This document shows positions 1-8,844 of a DNA stretch of 64,000 nt, in pieces. Position numbers and translations under genes: made by a program. The notes beneath the pieces are model-generated. The model was not told the origin of the DNA, did no database searches, and saw only the letters and a program-made list of their open reading frames with translations. The DNA lies in NCBI GenBank assembly GCA_023228645.1, contig JALOAT010000008.1:39511-103510 (forward strand). Reading direction: 5' to 3'. Numbering within the stretch: position 1 is the stretch's first letter; each line of letters begins with the position of its first letter. This DNA comes from Gammaproteobacteria bacterium (GTDB lineage: Bacteria > Pseudomonadota > Gammaproteobacteria > Thiohalomonadales > Thiohalomonadaceae).

Positions 1-1357
1 CGCCATACGCCGATACCTCCGGCGTGCCCGCCTGGTCGTACCAGCGCCGGAAGCGGGCGAGGTCCACGCGGTTGGCATCTTCCAGGGCATGCACGAAATC
101 GTCCGTGGTGACCGCCTGGCCGTCGTGGCGCGAGAAATACAGATCGGTGCCGCGCCGGAAGCCTGTGGCCCCCAGCAGGGTGCGCAGCATGCGCACCACT
201 TCCGCGCCCTTGTTGTACACGGTCAGGGTGTAGAAGTTGTTGATCTCCTGGTAGGACGGCGGGCGCACCGGATGGGCCATGGGGCCCGCGTCCTCGCGGA
301 ACTGCTGGCTGCGCAGCACGCCTACTTCGCCGATGCGCGCCACCGGCCCCGAGGTCATGTCTTCGCTGAACTGCTGATCGCGCAGCACCGTGAAGCCTTC
401 CTTGAGGGAGAGCTGGAACCAGTCGCGGCAGGTGATGCGGTTGCCCGACCAGTTGTGGAAATACTCGTGGGCGATGACGCCCTCAATGGCCATGAAGTCC
501 GCATCGGTGGCCGTCTCCGGGCGCGCCAGCACGTAGCGGGAATTGAATACGTTGAGGCCCTTGTTCTCCATGGCGCCCATGTTGAAGTCGTCCACCGCGA
601 CGATCATGTACACGTCCAGATCGTATTCGCGGCCGTAGACTTCCTCGTCCCAGCGCATGGCCTTCTTGAGCGAGGCCATGGCGTGCTGCGCCTTGTCCTC
701 GTTGCCGTGCTGCACGTAAAGCCGCAGCGCTACGCTGCGACCCGATGCGGTGGTGAAGTGATCCGCCAGGCAGGCCAGATCGCCGGCCACCAGGGCGAAG
801 AGATAGGAAGGTTTGGGAAACGGGTCGTGCCATTCGGCGAAATGCCGACCGTCGGCCAGTTCACCCTGGCCCACGCAATTGCCGTTGGACAGCAGCACCG
901 GATAGCGCGCCCTGTCCGCTTCGATGCGCGTGGTGAACACCGTCATGTTGTCGGGGCGGTCGATGAACCAGGTGATCTTGCGGAAACCTTCCGCCTCGCA
1001 CTGGGTGCAGAAGTTGCCGCCCGAGACGTACAAACCCTCCAGCGCCGTGTTGGCGTTGGGGTGAATGCGGCTGGTGGTCTCCAGGATGAATTCGGCGGGC
1101 ACGTCGTCGATCACCAGCATGCCGTCCTCGACGCGATAGGCTGAAGCGGCAAGCGCGCCACCGTCCAGCGCGATGGATAGCAATTCCAGCGCCTCGCCGT
1201 GCAGGCGCAGCGGCTCACCGTGGCGCTGGGCGCGGATGGCGAGCTTGGCGTGCACCAGGGTATTCGCCTCGTCCAGTTCGAAGCGCAGATCGGCGCGTGC
1301 GATACGGTAGGCGGGAGGGGCGTAGTCCTTCAGATAGACGGTGCGATCGTTCGGCAT
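1..1357 (-). CDS. pepN: Aminopeptidase N (M1 family), C-terminal part off the window
   Basis: Zinc metallo-aminopeptidase of the M1 family, which removes N-terminal residues from cytoplasmic peptides. Reading the minus strand from ATG at 1357 gives about 452 residues starting MPNDRTVYLKDY, closely parallel to E. coli PepN. They include the GAMEN exopeptidase motif, the HEYFHNW zinc-binding helix, the following downstream glutamate segment (LKEG) and CTQCEAEGFR. The frame stays open to base 1, so roughly the last half of the usual ~870-residue protein is missing because of the window edge, not a mutation. The Shine-Dalgarno is weak (GGGAAA a few bases upstream). It follows the histidine phosphatase gene on the same strand. 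Confidence 0.96.
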   Translation of the reverse strand, partial: MPNDRTVYLKDYAPPAYRIARADLRFELDEANTLVHAKLAIRAQRHGEPLRLHGEALELLSIALDGGALAASAYRVEDGMLVIDDVPAEFILETTSRIHPNANTALEGLYVSGGNFCTQCEAEGFRKITWFIDRPDNMTVFTTRIEADRARYPVLLSNGNCVGQGELADGRHFAEWHDPFPKPSYLFALVAGDLACLADHFTTASGRSVALRLYVQHGNEDKAQHAMASLKKAMRWDEEVYGREYDLDVYMIVAVDDFNMGAMENKGLNVFNSRYVLARPETATDADFMAIEGVIAHEYFHNWSGNRITCRDWFQLSLKEGFTVLRDQQFSEDMTSGPVARIGEVGVLRSQQFREDAGPMAHPVRPPSYQEINNFYTLTVYNKGAEVVRMLRTLLGATGFRRGTDLYFSRHDGQAVTTDDFVHALEDANRVDLARFRRWYDQAGTPEVSAYG

Positions 1358-1420
1358 GGATTTCCCGAGTCCGGCGGGTGTGTCAGAAAAAGCATAGCGG
1401 TGCTGCGTGGCCGTGGGCGC

Positions 1421-2005
1421 TCAGAGCCGGCCGGCGTGGAACATCAGGGCCGGCTGCCCCGCATCCACGCGCAGGCGCGTGAGACAGGCATTGTCCACGT
1501 TGATGCGGAAGATGTGGGCGAGCGGAATGGCAAGGGCGTGACCGATGATGACGCGGATGAGTCCCGCGTGGCCGACCAGTAGCACGTGGCGGCCGTCGTG
1601 GCGGGCCAGCAGGTCGTCGAGTCCAGCGAGGACCCGTTGCCGGAAGTCCAGCAGCGGCTCCGCACCGGGCGGTGTGTGATTGATCGGGTCGCTGTAGAAA
1701 TGCCGCAGGCAGCCCGGGCTGTCCGTCTCCAGTTCCTCGCGGGTACGGCCCTCCCAGGCGCCGAACCCCACTTCCTTGAAGCGCGGCTCCAGCACCAGGG
1801 GCAGGCCGTGGCGCGTGGCCAGTTCCTCGGCGAAGGCGGCGCAGCGCCGCAGGGGCGAGCTGACGATGGCGTCCCACGGGCAGTGCTCACTCACCGCCTC
1901 GCGCATCTGACGCCAGCCCTTCTCGGACAACGGGTCATCCAGGTGACCGCGATAACGCCGGCCCCCCACGGGTTCACCGTGACGGATGAGATCCAGAACG
2001 GTCAT
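1421..2005 (-). CDS. Histidine phosphatase family protein (phosphoglycerate mutase-like)
   Basis: A 194-residue protein of the histidine phosphatase superfamily. The start is placed at ATG 2005, giving MTVLDLIRHGEP; the frame is open further upstream but would overlap ampE. The RHG motif near residues 8-10 carries the phospho-accepting histidine, SSPLRRC is the second conserved arginine segment, and LVGHAG near the C-terminus carries the other catalytic histidine. The size suits CobC-type alpha-ribazole phosphatases, but no cobalamin genes are nearby, so the substrate is unknown. It lies 11 bp downstream of ampE and is probably co-transcribed with it. Confidence 0.88.
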   Translation of the reverse strand: MTVLDLIRHGEPVGGRRYRGHLDDPLSEKGWRQMREAVSEHCPWDAIVSSPLRRCAAFAEELATRHGLPLVLEPRFKEVGFGAWEGRTREELETDSPGCLRHFYSDPINHTPPGAEPLLDFRQRVLAGLDDLLARHDGRHVLLVGHAGLIRVIIGHALAIPLAHIFRINVDNACLTRLRVDAGQPALMFHAGRL

Positions 2006-2016
2006 GGGCTTGGGCG

Positions 2017-2877
2017 TCAGCTGGTCCAACCCGCCAGGGTGATCACCGCGAGGGCAGCCACCCACACCACCAGCGTCCGGCGCAGCAGCGCGATGGCGGC
2101 ACGCATGTCATCCAGTTCCGCTTCCTTGCCGGCGCTCTCCACGGCGCCGTACTGGAGGGCGCCCAGCCCGGCGGCGATGAGCACGCCGCGGTTTACATCG
2201 CGCCACTTGCCCGCCTCTTCACGCCAGTACTGCAACGCATCCACGAAGCTGCCGGCCGCGGCGTAACCGAGGGCGGTCAAGCGGGCCGGTATCCAGCCAA
2301 GCGCGTAATGGACACGTGCGGTCCATTCGGCGAAGGCACTGTCGTCGTTGCGCGTACGGTTGCGCAACAGGGCGGCGAGACGATACAGCAAGGCGCCGGC
2401 CGGACCGAACGCCACGAACCAGAACACCACGGCCAGCAAGCGCTCGTGCATCTCCACCAAGGCGGTTTCCATCACCGTGCGTGCGATCTGCTGAGGGTCC
2501 TCGGGCATGTCGGCGCCGAGGATCTCGGCCACATGCCAGCGCGCCGATTCCTCGTCGTCGCGCTCGCGGGCCTCTAACCAAGCCTCCACGCGGGCCTCCA
2601 AGTCCTGCGGGCCAAAGCTGTAGAGCAACACCAGCAGGCCGAAACCAAGGCCCAGCACCAGCCAGGTCTCCGCCAGCGCGGCCGACAGCACCAGCACCAC
2701 CAGGGTCGGCAGGCCAAGCACCAGCGCCACCGCCAGCGGCGAATCGGCGAGCCGCTCCGGGAGCGCCGCACGCACCCGGTCGGTGAGTTCCGTGAACCAG
2801 CGATAACGCCGGAATTCCTCGAGCGTGCCGAGGTAGTGCTCGATGAGAAGACTTAGAAGAACCGTAAACAAAGCCAT
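2017..2877 (-). CDS. ampE: AmpE-like inner-membrane protein
   Basis: A 286-residue polytopic membrane protein, the same size as E. coli AmpE (284). It has a hydrophobic N-terminus (FTVLLSLLIEHYLG), a long paired hydrophobic stretch around residues 48-88, another near 147-170, and a final one at the C-terminus. AmpE is described as a sensor-like accessory to AmpD in beta-lactamase and peptidoglycan-recycling signalling and is distantly related to CobD/CbiB; its biochemical role is unsettled. Its place directly downstream of ampD is the classical ampDE arrangement and supports the call. No ampC or ampR is visible in the window. Confidence 0.88.
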   Translation of the reverse strand: MALFTVLLSLLIEHYLGTLEEFRRYRWFTELTDRVRAALPERLADSPLAVALVLGLPTLVVLVLSAALAETWLVLGLGFGLLVLLYSFGPQDLEARVEAWLEARERDDEESARWHVAEILGADMPEDPQQIARTVMETALVEMHERLLAVVFWFVAFGPAGALLYRLAALLRNRTRNDDSAFAEWTARVHYALGWIPARLTALGYAAAGSFVDALQYWREEAGKWRDVNRGVLIAAGLGALQYGAVESAGKEAELDDMRAAIALLRRTLVVWVAALAVITLAGWTS

Positions 2878-2906
2878 GGAGCCGCTCCCTTACCGGAGGG
2901 TTGATT

Positions 2907-3482
2907 CTACACTGCCGCGCGCCCTGCTTCGCCCAGTAACGCATCAAGGCGCGGCCAGTCGAAATGGGGACCGGGGTCGAGCTTGCGCCCGGGCGCGATG
3001 TGGCAGTGCCCCGCCACGCGCGCGGGGCGGATGGACGGGTAGGCCGTCATCAGGGCGGTCAGCAACGCGCCCAGTCGGGCGTACTGCACGTCTTCGTACG
3101 GCAGTTCGTCGCAGCCTTCCAGTTCAATGCCGATGGAAAAATCGTTGCATCGCTCGCGCCCCTCGAAGCACGACGCGCCCGCGTGCCAGGCCCGGCGGTC
3201 GAACGGCACGTACTGCACCAGTTCACCGTCACGCCGGATGAGCACATGGGCCGAGACACGCAGGGTGTGAATGGTGGCGAAATAGGGGTGGGCGTGCGGG
3301 TCGAGGGTGTTGGTGAACAGCTGGTCGATCCAGGGTCCGCCGAACTGGCACGGCGGCAGCGAGATGCCGTGCACCACCACCAGGTCGACCGGCGTCCCCG
3401 CTGGCCGCTCATCCTGGTTGGGCGACGCCACCTGGCGGGCCTGTTCGAGCAGTCCGGTCGCGGTATCGATGTGCAGCATCAT
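2907..3482 (-). CDS. ampD: 1,6-anhydro-N-acetylmuramyl-L-alanine amidase AmpD
   Basis: Cytoplasmic zinc amidase that removes the peptide from anhydro-muropeptides during peptidoglycan recycling. The start is set at the first of two adjacent ATGs (3482), 9 nt after AGGA, giving 191 residues. Predicted zinc ligands are H38 (VVVHGISLPP), H159 (GHCHIAPGRK) and D169 (LDPG), with the glutamate of SIGIELEG (E120) matching the E. coli catalytic glutamate. FGGPWIDQLFTNTLDP and RRAWHAG are also family hallmarks. Unlike many proteobacteria, where ampD lies next to nadC, an AGCS symporter gene separates them here; ampD is divergent from that gene. Confidence 0.97.
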   Translation of the reverse strand: MMLHIDTATGLLEQARQVASPNQDERPAGTPVDLVVVHGISLPPCQFGGPWIDQLFTNTLDPHAHPYFATIHTLRVSAHVLIRRDGELVQYVPFDRRAWHAGASCFEGRERCNDFSIGIELEGCDELPYEDVQYARLGALLTALMTAYPSIRPARVAGHCHIAPGRKLDPGPHFDWPRLDALLGEAGRAAV

Positions 3483-3645
3483 CAAGACGTGTCCTCGCAG
3501 GAAGGCCGGACCTTCCGAGCAGGGATCATACCGGCCGCCCGCGAAAAGACCAGCACCAGCGGCGGCGATCCGCGCCGGCATGGGCACAACACGACCTGGT
3601 GGCTTCCGGTAAGATGTGCCGGTCATCTCGGGGGGGGAACCAGAC

Positions 3646-5037
3646 GTGGACAGCACCATTCAGTGGTTGACCGACATCACGGGCCAGATCGCCGGCCTGC
3701 TGTGGGGCAATGCCTTCACCCTCGCCGCGCTGCTCGGCGCCGGCGTCTATCTTACGTTGCGCCTGGGCTTCATCCAGGTGCGCGGCTTCCGGTATTCCGC
3801 GGAACTCATCTCGGGCAAGTACAGCGATCCGCGCCACCAGGGCGAGGTGTCGCACTTCCAGGCCCTTTCCACGGCGCTCTCTGCCACCGTGGGCACCGGC
3901 AACATCGCCGGCGTGGCCACGGCCATTTCCCTGGGCGGGCCGGGGGCCCTGTTCTGGATGTGGATGACGGCCTTCTTCGGCATGGCCACCAAGTTCGCCG
4001 AATGCAGCCTCGCGCTGCGCTTCCGTGAAGTCGACCCGCAGGGGCGCGTTGCGGGCGGCCCCATGTACACCCTGCTGCACGGACTCAAGATGAAGCGCAT
4101 GGCTACGCTGTTCGCCACTTTCGCGCTCATCGCCTCGTTCGGCATCGGCAACATGGTCCAGGCCAACTCGGTGGTGGACGGACTGGTGTTCATCTGGCCC
4201 GACATGCGCGAGTACGACTGGATGGTAGGGGTGATCATGGCCATGTTGGTAGGTCTGGTGATCCTGGGCGGTGTGAAGCGCATCGCGCGGTTCGCCAGCA
4301 CCATCGTGCCCTTCATGGCCATCTTCTACATCGTCGCGGCGCTCATCGTGCTGGCCAACTTCGCCAGCGCCATTCCGGACGCCATCGCGACCATCCTCAA
4401 CCACGCGCTCAATCCCTGGGCCGTGGGCGGCGCCGCGGTCGGCGAGGCTATCCGTTGGGGCGTAGCGCGCGGTCTGTTTTCCAATGAGGCAGGCCTCGGT
4501 TCCTCCCCCATGGCCCACGCCGCCGCACGCACCAACGAGCCCGTGCGCGAGGGTCTGGTGGCCATGATGGAGCCCTTCATCGACACGTTGGTGATCTGCT
4601 CCATGACCGGTCTGGTGATTGTGGTCACCGGCGCCTACATCGGCGCGCCAGAGGGTGTGAAAGGCGCCGCGCTCACCGTGTTCGCCTTCAACTCGGCGCT
4701 CGGTAACGCGGGTGCTCTCGTAGTGGGTGTGGGCCTGGCGCTGTTCGCTTTTTCCACCATTGTGTCGTGGTCCTACTATGGCGATCGCTCCGCGCACTTC
4801 TTGTTTGGCGAGCGCGCGGTGGTCCCCTACCGCGTCATCTTCACCGTGCTCGTGGTGTTCGGCGCGGCCGTCCCCTTGCAGCTGGTGTGGAACATTGCAG
4901 ACATCACCAACCTGCTCATGGCCATACCCAATCTGCTCTCGCTGCTGCTGCTTGCTGGCTTGGCCAAGAAGTTCAAGGATGACTATTTCGTTCGCTCCGC
5001 CAAACTTCACGAACCTGCCAAGACCACCGAATCATGA
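3646..5037 (+). CDS. Alanine or glycine:cation symporter (AGCS family)
   Basis: A sodium-coupled small-amino-acid importer of the inner membrane (AGCS family, like DagA/AlsT). I choose GTG 3646, preceded at 8 nt by a run of seven G followed by AA, over the more upstream GTG at 3616; this gives 463 residues. The family signature [20 protein letters not shown] is intact, and [17 protein letters not shown] is the second conserved block. About ten or more hydrophobic helices are visible. Its stop overlaps the nadC start by four bases (ATGA), so both are translated from one mRNA. Substrate choice (alanine or glycine) cannot be told. Confidence 0.93.
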   Translation: MDSTIQWLTDITGQIAGLLWGNAFTLAALLGAGVYLTLRLGFIQVRGFRYSAELISGKYSDPRHQGEVSHFQALSTALSATVGTGNIAGVATAISLGGPGALFWMWMTAFFGMATKFAECSLALRFREVDPQGRVAGGPMYTLLHGLKMKRMATLFATFALIASFGIGNMVQANSVVDGLVFIWPDMREYDWMVGVIMAMLVGLVILGGVKRIARFASTIVPFMAIFYIVAALIVLANFASAIPDAIATILNHALNPWAVGGAAVGEAIRWGVARGLFSNEAGLGSSPMAHAAARTNEPVREGLVAMMEPFIDTLVICSMTGLVIVVTGAYIGAPEGVKGAALTVFAFNSALGNAGALVVGVGLALFAFSTIVSWSYYGDRSAHFLFGERAVVPYRVIFTVLVVFGAAVPLQLVWNIADITNLLMAIPNLLSLLLLAGLAKKFKDDYFVRSAKLHEPAKTTES

Positions 5038-5876
5038 CCCTCATCACCACCGAAGACATCGCCAGCCAGGTGCTTGCTGCGCTTGCCGAAGACGTGGGGC
5101 CGGGCGACCTCACCGCCGGGTTGATCCCGGCGGAGGCCACGGCGCAGGCCACGGTCATCTGCCGCGAAGCCGCGGTCATCTGCGGACGTCCCTGGTTCGA
5201 TGAGGTGTTTCACCGGATCGACCCGCGCGTCGCCATCAGTTGGGAGGTGGCGGAAGGTGAGCGTGTCGAACCTGAGCGTTGCCTGTGTCGCCTTGCGGGA
5301 CCTGCGCGCGCACTGCTCACCGGGGAGCGCACCGCGCTGAATTTCCTGCAGACGCTTTCGGGCACCGCCACGCTGGCGCGACGCTATGCAGACGCGGTGG
5401 CAGGCACCCGCGCGCGCGTGCTCGACACCCGCAAGACCATCCCCGGGCTGCGCAAGGCGCAAAAATACGCCGTGCGTTGCGGCGGCTGCCACAACCATCG
5501 CATGGGCCTGTATGACGCCGTGCTGATCAAGGAAAACCACATCGCCGCGGCCGGTTCCATTACCGCCGCCGTGCAACACGCACGGTCGCTCGTTGGCACG
5601 GGTGTAATGATTGAGGTGGAGGTGGAAAACCTCATCGAGTTGCACGAGGCACTGGATGTCGGCGTCCAGCGGGTGCTGCTCGACAACATGGATTTCGCGC
5701 AACTGCGCGAGGCCGTCAACCTCGCGGCAGGACGCGCCGAATTGGAATCGTCTGGCAATGTGGAACTGGAAAAACTGCGCCAGGTGGCGGAAACCGGCGT
5801 CGACTTCATTTCCGTGGGCGCGCTGACCAAGCACGTGCGCGCTGTGGATCTCTCCATGCGTTTTCTCGGCGTGTGA
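5034..5876 (+). CDS. nadC: Nicotinate-nucleotide diphosphorylase (carboxylating)
   Basis: Quinolinate phosphoribosyltransferase: makes nicotinate mononucleotide from quinolinate and PRPP in de novo NAD synthesis. The 280 residues match the family length. [31 protein letters not shown] is the PRPP/quinolinate site region (about residues 136-167), followed by the KENHI lysine and the EVEVENL and LLDNMD barrel strands. The ATG overlaps the stop of the AGCS gene. No terminator is obvious downstream; 192 bases follow before the next gene, in which I see nothing I can name. Confidence 0.97.
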   Translation: MTLITTEDIASQVLAALAEDVGPGDLTAGLIPAEATAQATVICREAAVICGRPWFDEVFHRIDPRVAISWEVAEGERVEPERCLCRLAGPARALLTGERTALNFLQTLSGTATLARRYADAVAGTRARVLDTRKTIPGLRKAQKYAVRCGGCHNHRMGLYDAVLIKENHIAAAGSITAAVQHARSLVGTGVMIEVEVENLIELHEALDVGVQRVLLDNMDFAQLREAVNLAAGRAELESSGNVELEKLRQVAETGVDFISVGALTKHVRAVDLSMRFLGV

Positions 5877-6068
5877 TGAAGCGCACCATTCAGCCAAGGC
5901 GTTTCGCGGAATCGCGTAGGCGATCGTCGTCGCTTTTGTGATCGCCCGCAAGGAAGCTTGCGCACCGATGTGCACTCACGCATTTTCAGCGTATCTCCAT
6001 AACGTATCGGCATAATACGGTCTTCCCTGCTGCGCTAGTATTCGGTCGTCGAATTCTCTAGCAGCCCT

Positions 6069-6530
6069 ATGATCCGCCTGGGAAGCATCGCACTGGTGGT
6101 ACTGGCGCTCACCGCGTGTGGAACGCCTGCCACGCCGCATGCGGGGAAGATCGCCGCGCCAGTGCAAATCGCGATTTTCGCAACGTCCGCCCTGAAGCCC
6201 GGACGACTCGCCGACATCTCCGTCACCACGCGCGCGTTGTCCGACAATCCCCTGGTCATCATCCGCGTGGATCTCCCGGAAGACGTCGCGCTGTTCTCCG
6301 GCGATACGCACTGGCAGGGACCGATGCAACGCACTGAGGTGCGCGTGATGAACTTCACGGTGCGCGTACCGGAAACAGGCAGCGCCATGATTCGCGCGCA
6401 GGCGCTCGCCCATTGGGAGGGCAACGTGTTCGGCGCACACGCCCAACTGATCCTCGGCAGTCGCGCCAAACCCGCCACGCCGACCCTGCCGCCCGCACGG
6501 GGTGGCATCCGCGATTTCCCTCTTGACTGA
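6069..6530 (+). CDS. Hypothetical lipoprotein
   Basis: 153 residues with a typical lipoprotein signal: MIRLGS, a hydrophobic stretch, then the lipobox LTAC with the modified cysteine at residue 17. The mature part is rich in alternating hydrophobic strands (LADISVTTRAL, VIIRVDLPEDVALF, TEVRVMNFTVRVPETG), suggesting an Ig-like beta-sandwich, and ends in a proline-rich tail. I do not recognise a family. There is no strong Shine-Dalgarno before the ATG. The next lipoprotein gene begins 1 bp after its stop, so the two are probably one operon and may work together at the cell envelope. Confidence 0.72.
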   Translation: MIRLGSIALVVLALTACGTPATPHAGKIAAPVQIAIFATSALKPGRLADISVTTRALSDNPLVIIRVDLPEDVALFSGDTHWQGPMQRTEVRVMNFTVRVPETGSAMIRAQALAHWEGNVFGAHAQLILGSRAKPATPTLPPARGGIRDFPLD

Positions 6531-6531
6531 C

Positions 6532-8142
6532 ATGAGACTTTTCGCGGCTTGCCTGCTGGCCTTTACGCTGAGCGGATGCAGTGGCAACGGCGATCACCTC
6601 GGACCACCCGTGAATTTCACCGCAAGCGGTACGGTTTCGTATTCGGATCGCCTCTACACACGCTTGACCACGGGCGACTACGGCTTCGTCAGCAGCCAGG
6701 ACAAGCCCGTGCGGTTCGCGACGGTGCAGGTGCTGGATGCAGGCGGTGCGGTGGTCGCCGAAACCGGAACCGACGACCTGGGCCGCTACACCGTTGCAGC
6801 AGCGGGCGGTGACCAGGAGCCCATGCGCCTGCGCGTGCTCGCGCGCACGGCCAGCGGTGCCTCGGTGACGGTCAAGGATCTCGCGGGCAACGTGCTTGCC
6901 GTATCGACGGGATTCGCGCCCGGTTCACTCACCACGAAGCTCGATGTGGCCGTGTCGGGCGACCTCGCCGGCGCATTCAACATGCTCGATGTCTACACGG
7001 CGGCGGGGGAGTTCATGCAAGAAATGCACGGACGTCCTCCACCTGCGCTCACCGCCCACTGGCAACCCGGTGGCACGCCACCAGGCGGAACCAGCTACTT
7101 CTGTGCCACCTGCCCTGCGGCGATCTATGTGCTGGGCGGCGCCTACGTGGGCGACGCACTCGCCGGCGATTCGGATCATTTCGATGACGACGTGCTGCTG
7201 CACGAGTACGGCCATTTTGTCGAGCACAGCATCGGCATCCTCCACTCACCGGGTGGCTATCACACCCTGAACGATGCCCGGCAGGACTTGCGGCTCGCCT
7301 GGAGCGAAGGCTTCAGCAGTTTCCTGGGCGGCGCCATCAAGGCGTGGATGGCGGAACGCCGGCACGGTACGCTGTCGAGCACCGATCTGCCCCACTCGCT
7401 CTATTTGGATACCGAAGACGGTATCGCCGGCGGTGGGCGGGGTCTGTACTTTGACTTCGCGGCATTGCCGCTGTCGCTGCGCCATGCGACCAATGAAAGC
7501 GCCGTGGCCAAGGTGTTGTGGAATCTGCACGACGGCGCGCCGGGCGGCATGGCGAACATCTGGGAGGCCTTCGCCGCGAACATGCCGGCCGTGTGTGCGC
7601 TCCATCCCGCCAGCCTGGAGACGTTCTGGGATGGCTGGCAGGCGAGCGAACTCATTACGTCTCCAGCGGACGAGGCGCTCGCTGCATTTGTGGAACGCGA
7701 CGTGCAGTACGCGCCGGATACGTACGAGGTCGATGACGTAATCGGCGGGCGTGACACGGACTTCGTCGGTCTCGAACGCCACAACCTGTACAAGCACGCG
7801 GGTGCGCCCGAAATCGACGTGATCCCGTTCCAGGCCATGGCCGGCACCGGGTACCGTATCGAGACCTACGCCCTCGCCAACGGCGCAGACACCTACCTGC
7901 GCATCCTGGACGCGTCCGGGACGCCACTGGCCGAGAACGACGATGCCGCACCGCCACCGGCCAACACCAATAGCGGCTGCGCCCTCGCCTCGCGCATCGA
8001 TACCTTCGTCCCTGCCGCCACCGGCAGGTATTACGCAGAAGTGACCCGCTCACCGGTGCCGCGGCCGTGGGCAGGGCGCTATGGCGGCTATGAATTGCGG
8101 ATCACCGCACTGCCGTCCGGCAACGACCCCATGTGCCCATAG
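6532..8142 (+). CDS. Putative lipoprotein metallopeptidase (HEXXH) with C-terminal PPC-like domain
   Basis: 536 residues starting at ATG 6532 (MRLFAACLLAFTLSGCSG), with a lipobox LSGC and Cys16 as the lipid site. Three regions are visible. Residues ~28-145 resemble a carboxypeptidase-regulatory-like beta fold (VQVLDAGG, GTDDLGRYTV). A central region has HEYGH (224-228), a zinc-peptidase HEXXH helix, followed 31 residues on by WSEGFSSF, whose E259 could be the third ligand as in gluzincins. From ~430 to the end, a PPC-like domain has the usual DTYLRILD...G, ENDD and GRYYAEV landmarks. Likely an exported, lipid-anchored protease; the exact family and substrate are unknown. It is directly coupled to the preceding small lipoprotein. 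Confidence 0.75.
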   Translation: MRLFAACLLAFTLSGCSGNGDHLGPPVNFTASGTVSYSDRLYTRLTTGDYGFVSSQDKPVRFATVQVLDAGGAVVAETGTDDLGRYTVAAAGGDQEPMRLRVLARTASGASVTVKDLAGNVLAVSTGFAPGSLTTKLDVAVSGDLAGAFNMLDVYTAAGEFMQEMHGRPPPALTAHWQPGGTPPGGTSYFCATCPAAIYVLGGAYVGDALAGDSDHFDDDVLLHEYGHFVEHSIGILHSPGGYHTLNDARQDLRLAWSEGFSSFLGGAIKAWMAERRHGTLSSTDLPHSLYLDTEDGIAGGGRGLYFDFAALPLSLRHATNESAVAKVLWNLHDGAPGGMANIWEAFAANMPAVCALHPASLETFWDGWQASELITSPADEALAAFVERDVQYAPDTYEVDDVIGGRDTDFVGLERHNLYKHAGAPEIDVIPFQAMAGTGYRIETYALANGADTYLRILDASGTPLAENDDAAPPPANTNSGCALASRIDTFVPAATGRYYAEVTRSPVPRPWAGRYGGYELRITALPSGNDPMCP

Positions 8143-8210
8143 GGCGGCCATGGCGGCCGCCTTCCCCCAAACCACGATCCTGGCGGGACGGCCCGCCCTG
8201 TGCCGGAAAA

Positions 8211-8237
8211 CAAAAAGCCCGCATAGCGGGCTTTTTG
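8211..8237. terminator. Bidirectional intrinsic terminator
   Basis: Perfect stem AAAAAGCCCGC / GCGGGCTTTTT with loop ATA. The A/T tracts on both sides let it end the plus-strand lipoprotein operon and the minus-strand tRNA-Thr transcript. Confidence 0.9.
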
Positions 8238-8257
8238 TCCAGGACCTGGAAGAAATA

Positions 8258-8333
<76 letters not shown>

Positions 8334-8384
8334 GAAGAAGCGCGGAGTATAAAGAAACGCCGGGGCAGAGACAACGCGCGGCGT

Positions 8385-8807
8385 TCAGTCCGACGAGCGT
8401 ACCCGCAGGACCACGTCGAGCCCCACCACGGATGTACCGTCGGGAAGGTCCGGCATGCCGAGGACCTGGAACTGATCGCTCGGTAGATCGGACAACACGC
8501 CGGTGTCCATGGCGAACATGCGATGGTGCGGACGGGTATTGGAGTCGTAGAAAATCTTGGTCGGGTCGACGATTACCTCGCGCACGAGACCTGACCGGGC
8601 GAACAGGTTGAGGGTGTTGTAGACGGTAGCCTTGGAGACATGGCTGCCTTCCGTGTTCACCATGTCGAGCACCTGCTCGGCGGACACGTGCTGCGGGCGC
8701 GCGAATAATACCTGGCCAATGGTCACGCGCTGCGTGGTCGGGGTGATCCCCTTGGCCTGCAGTTTGGTGACAACCTCTTGTTTGCCAAGCAGTTCAGCGT
8801 GGTTCAT
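8385..8807 (-). CDS. Fur-family transcriptional regulator (Irr/PerR-like)
   Basis: 140 residues from ATG 8807 (MNHAELLGKQEVV). The N-terminal winged helix is clear (TPTTQRVTIGQVLFARPQHVSAEQV, then SHVSKATVYNTLNLFARSGLVREV), followed by the Fur metal-site segment YDSNTRPHHRMF. There are no CXXC pairs, so the structural zinc of classic Fur/PerR is absent; the DSNT-HH pattern is closer to Irr-type regulators. The metal or signal sensed is not deducible. A -10 box TATACT ends 7 nt before the ATG and no Shine-Dalgarno is present, so the mRNA may be leaderless. An alternative ATG at 8834 would add nine residues. Confidence 0.88.
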   Translation of the reverse strand: MNHAELLGKQEVVTKLQAKGITPTTQRVTIGQVLFARPQHVSAEQVLDMVNTEGSHVSKATVYNTLNLFARSGLVREVIVDPTKIFYDSNTRPHHRMFAMDTGVLSDLPSDQFQVLGMPDLPDGTSVVGLDVVLRVRSSD

Positions 8808-8814
8808 GGCGCGG

Positions 8815-8844
8815 AGTATAGTACAGCCGTTCATTACAAGTCCA
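8815..8844 (-). promoter_or_regulatory. Candidate sigma-70 promoter of the Fur-family gene
   Basis: On the minus strand TGGACT (8839-8844), an 18-nt spacer, then TATACT (8815-8820). The predicted transcription start falls at or next to the ATG at 8807. The -35 box overlaps the end of thiO. Confidence 0.5.

Noticed and set aside
89..1144. Plus-strand 351-codon open frame opposite pepN
   Set aside because: The minus strand encodes an unmistakable aminopeptidase N here; the plus frame is a high-GC shadow with no recognisable features.
1421..2005. Assigning the histidine phosphatase as cobC of cobalamin synthesis
   Set aside because: Only the generic phosphatase motifs are visible and no cob/cbi genes are nearby; the neighbouring ampE merely belongs to a superfamily related to CobD.
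3526..5010. Minus-strand 494-codon open frame opposite the AGCS symporter
   Set aside because: Composition dominated by His, Gly and Glu without hydrophobic pattern; the sense strand has an AGCS transporter with intact signatures.
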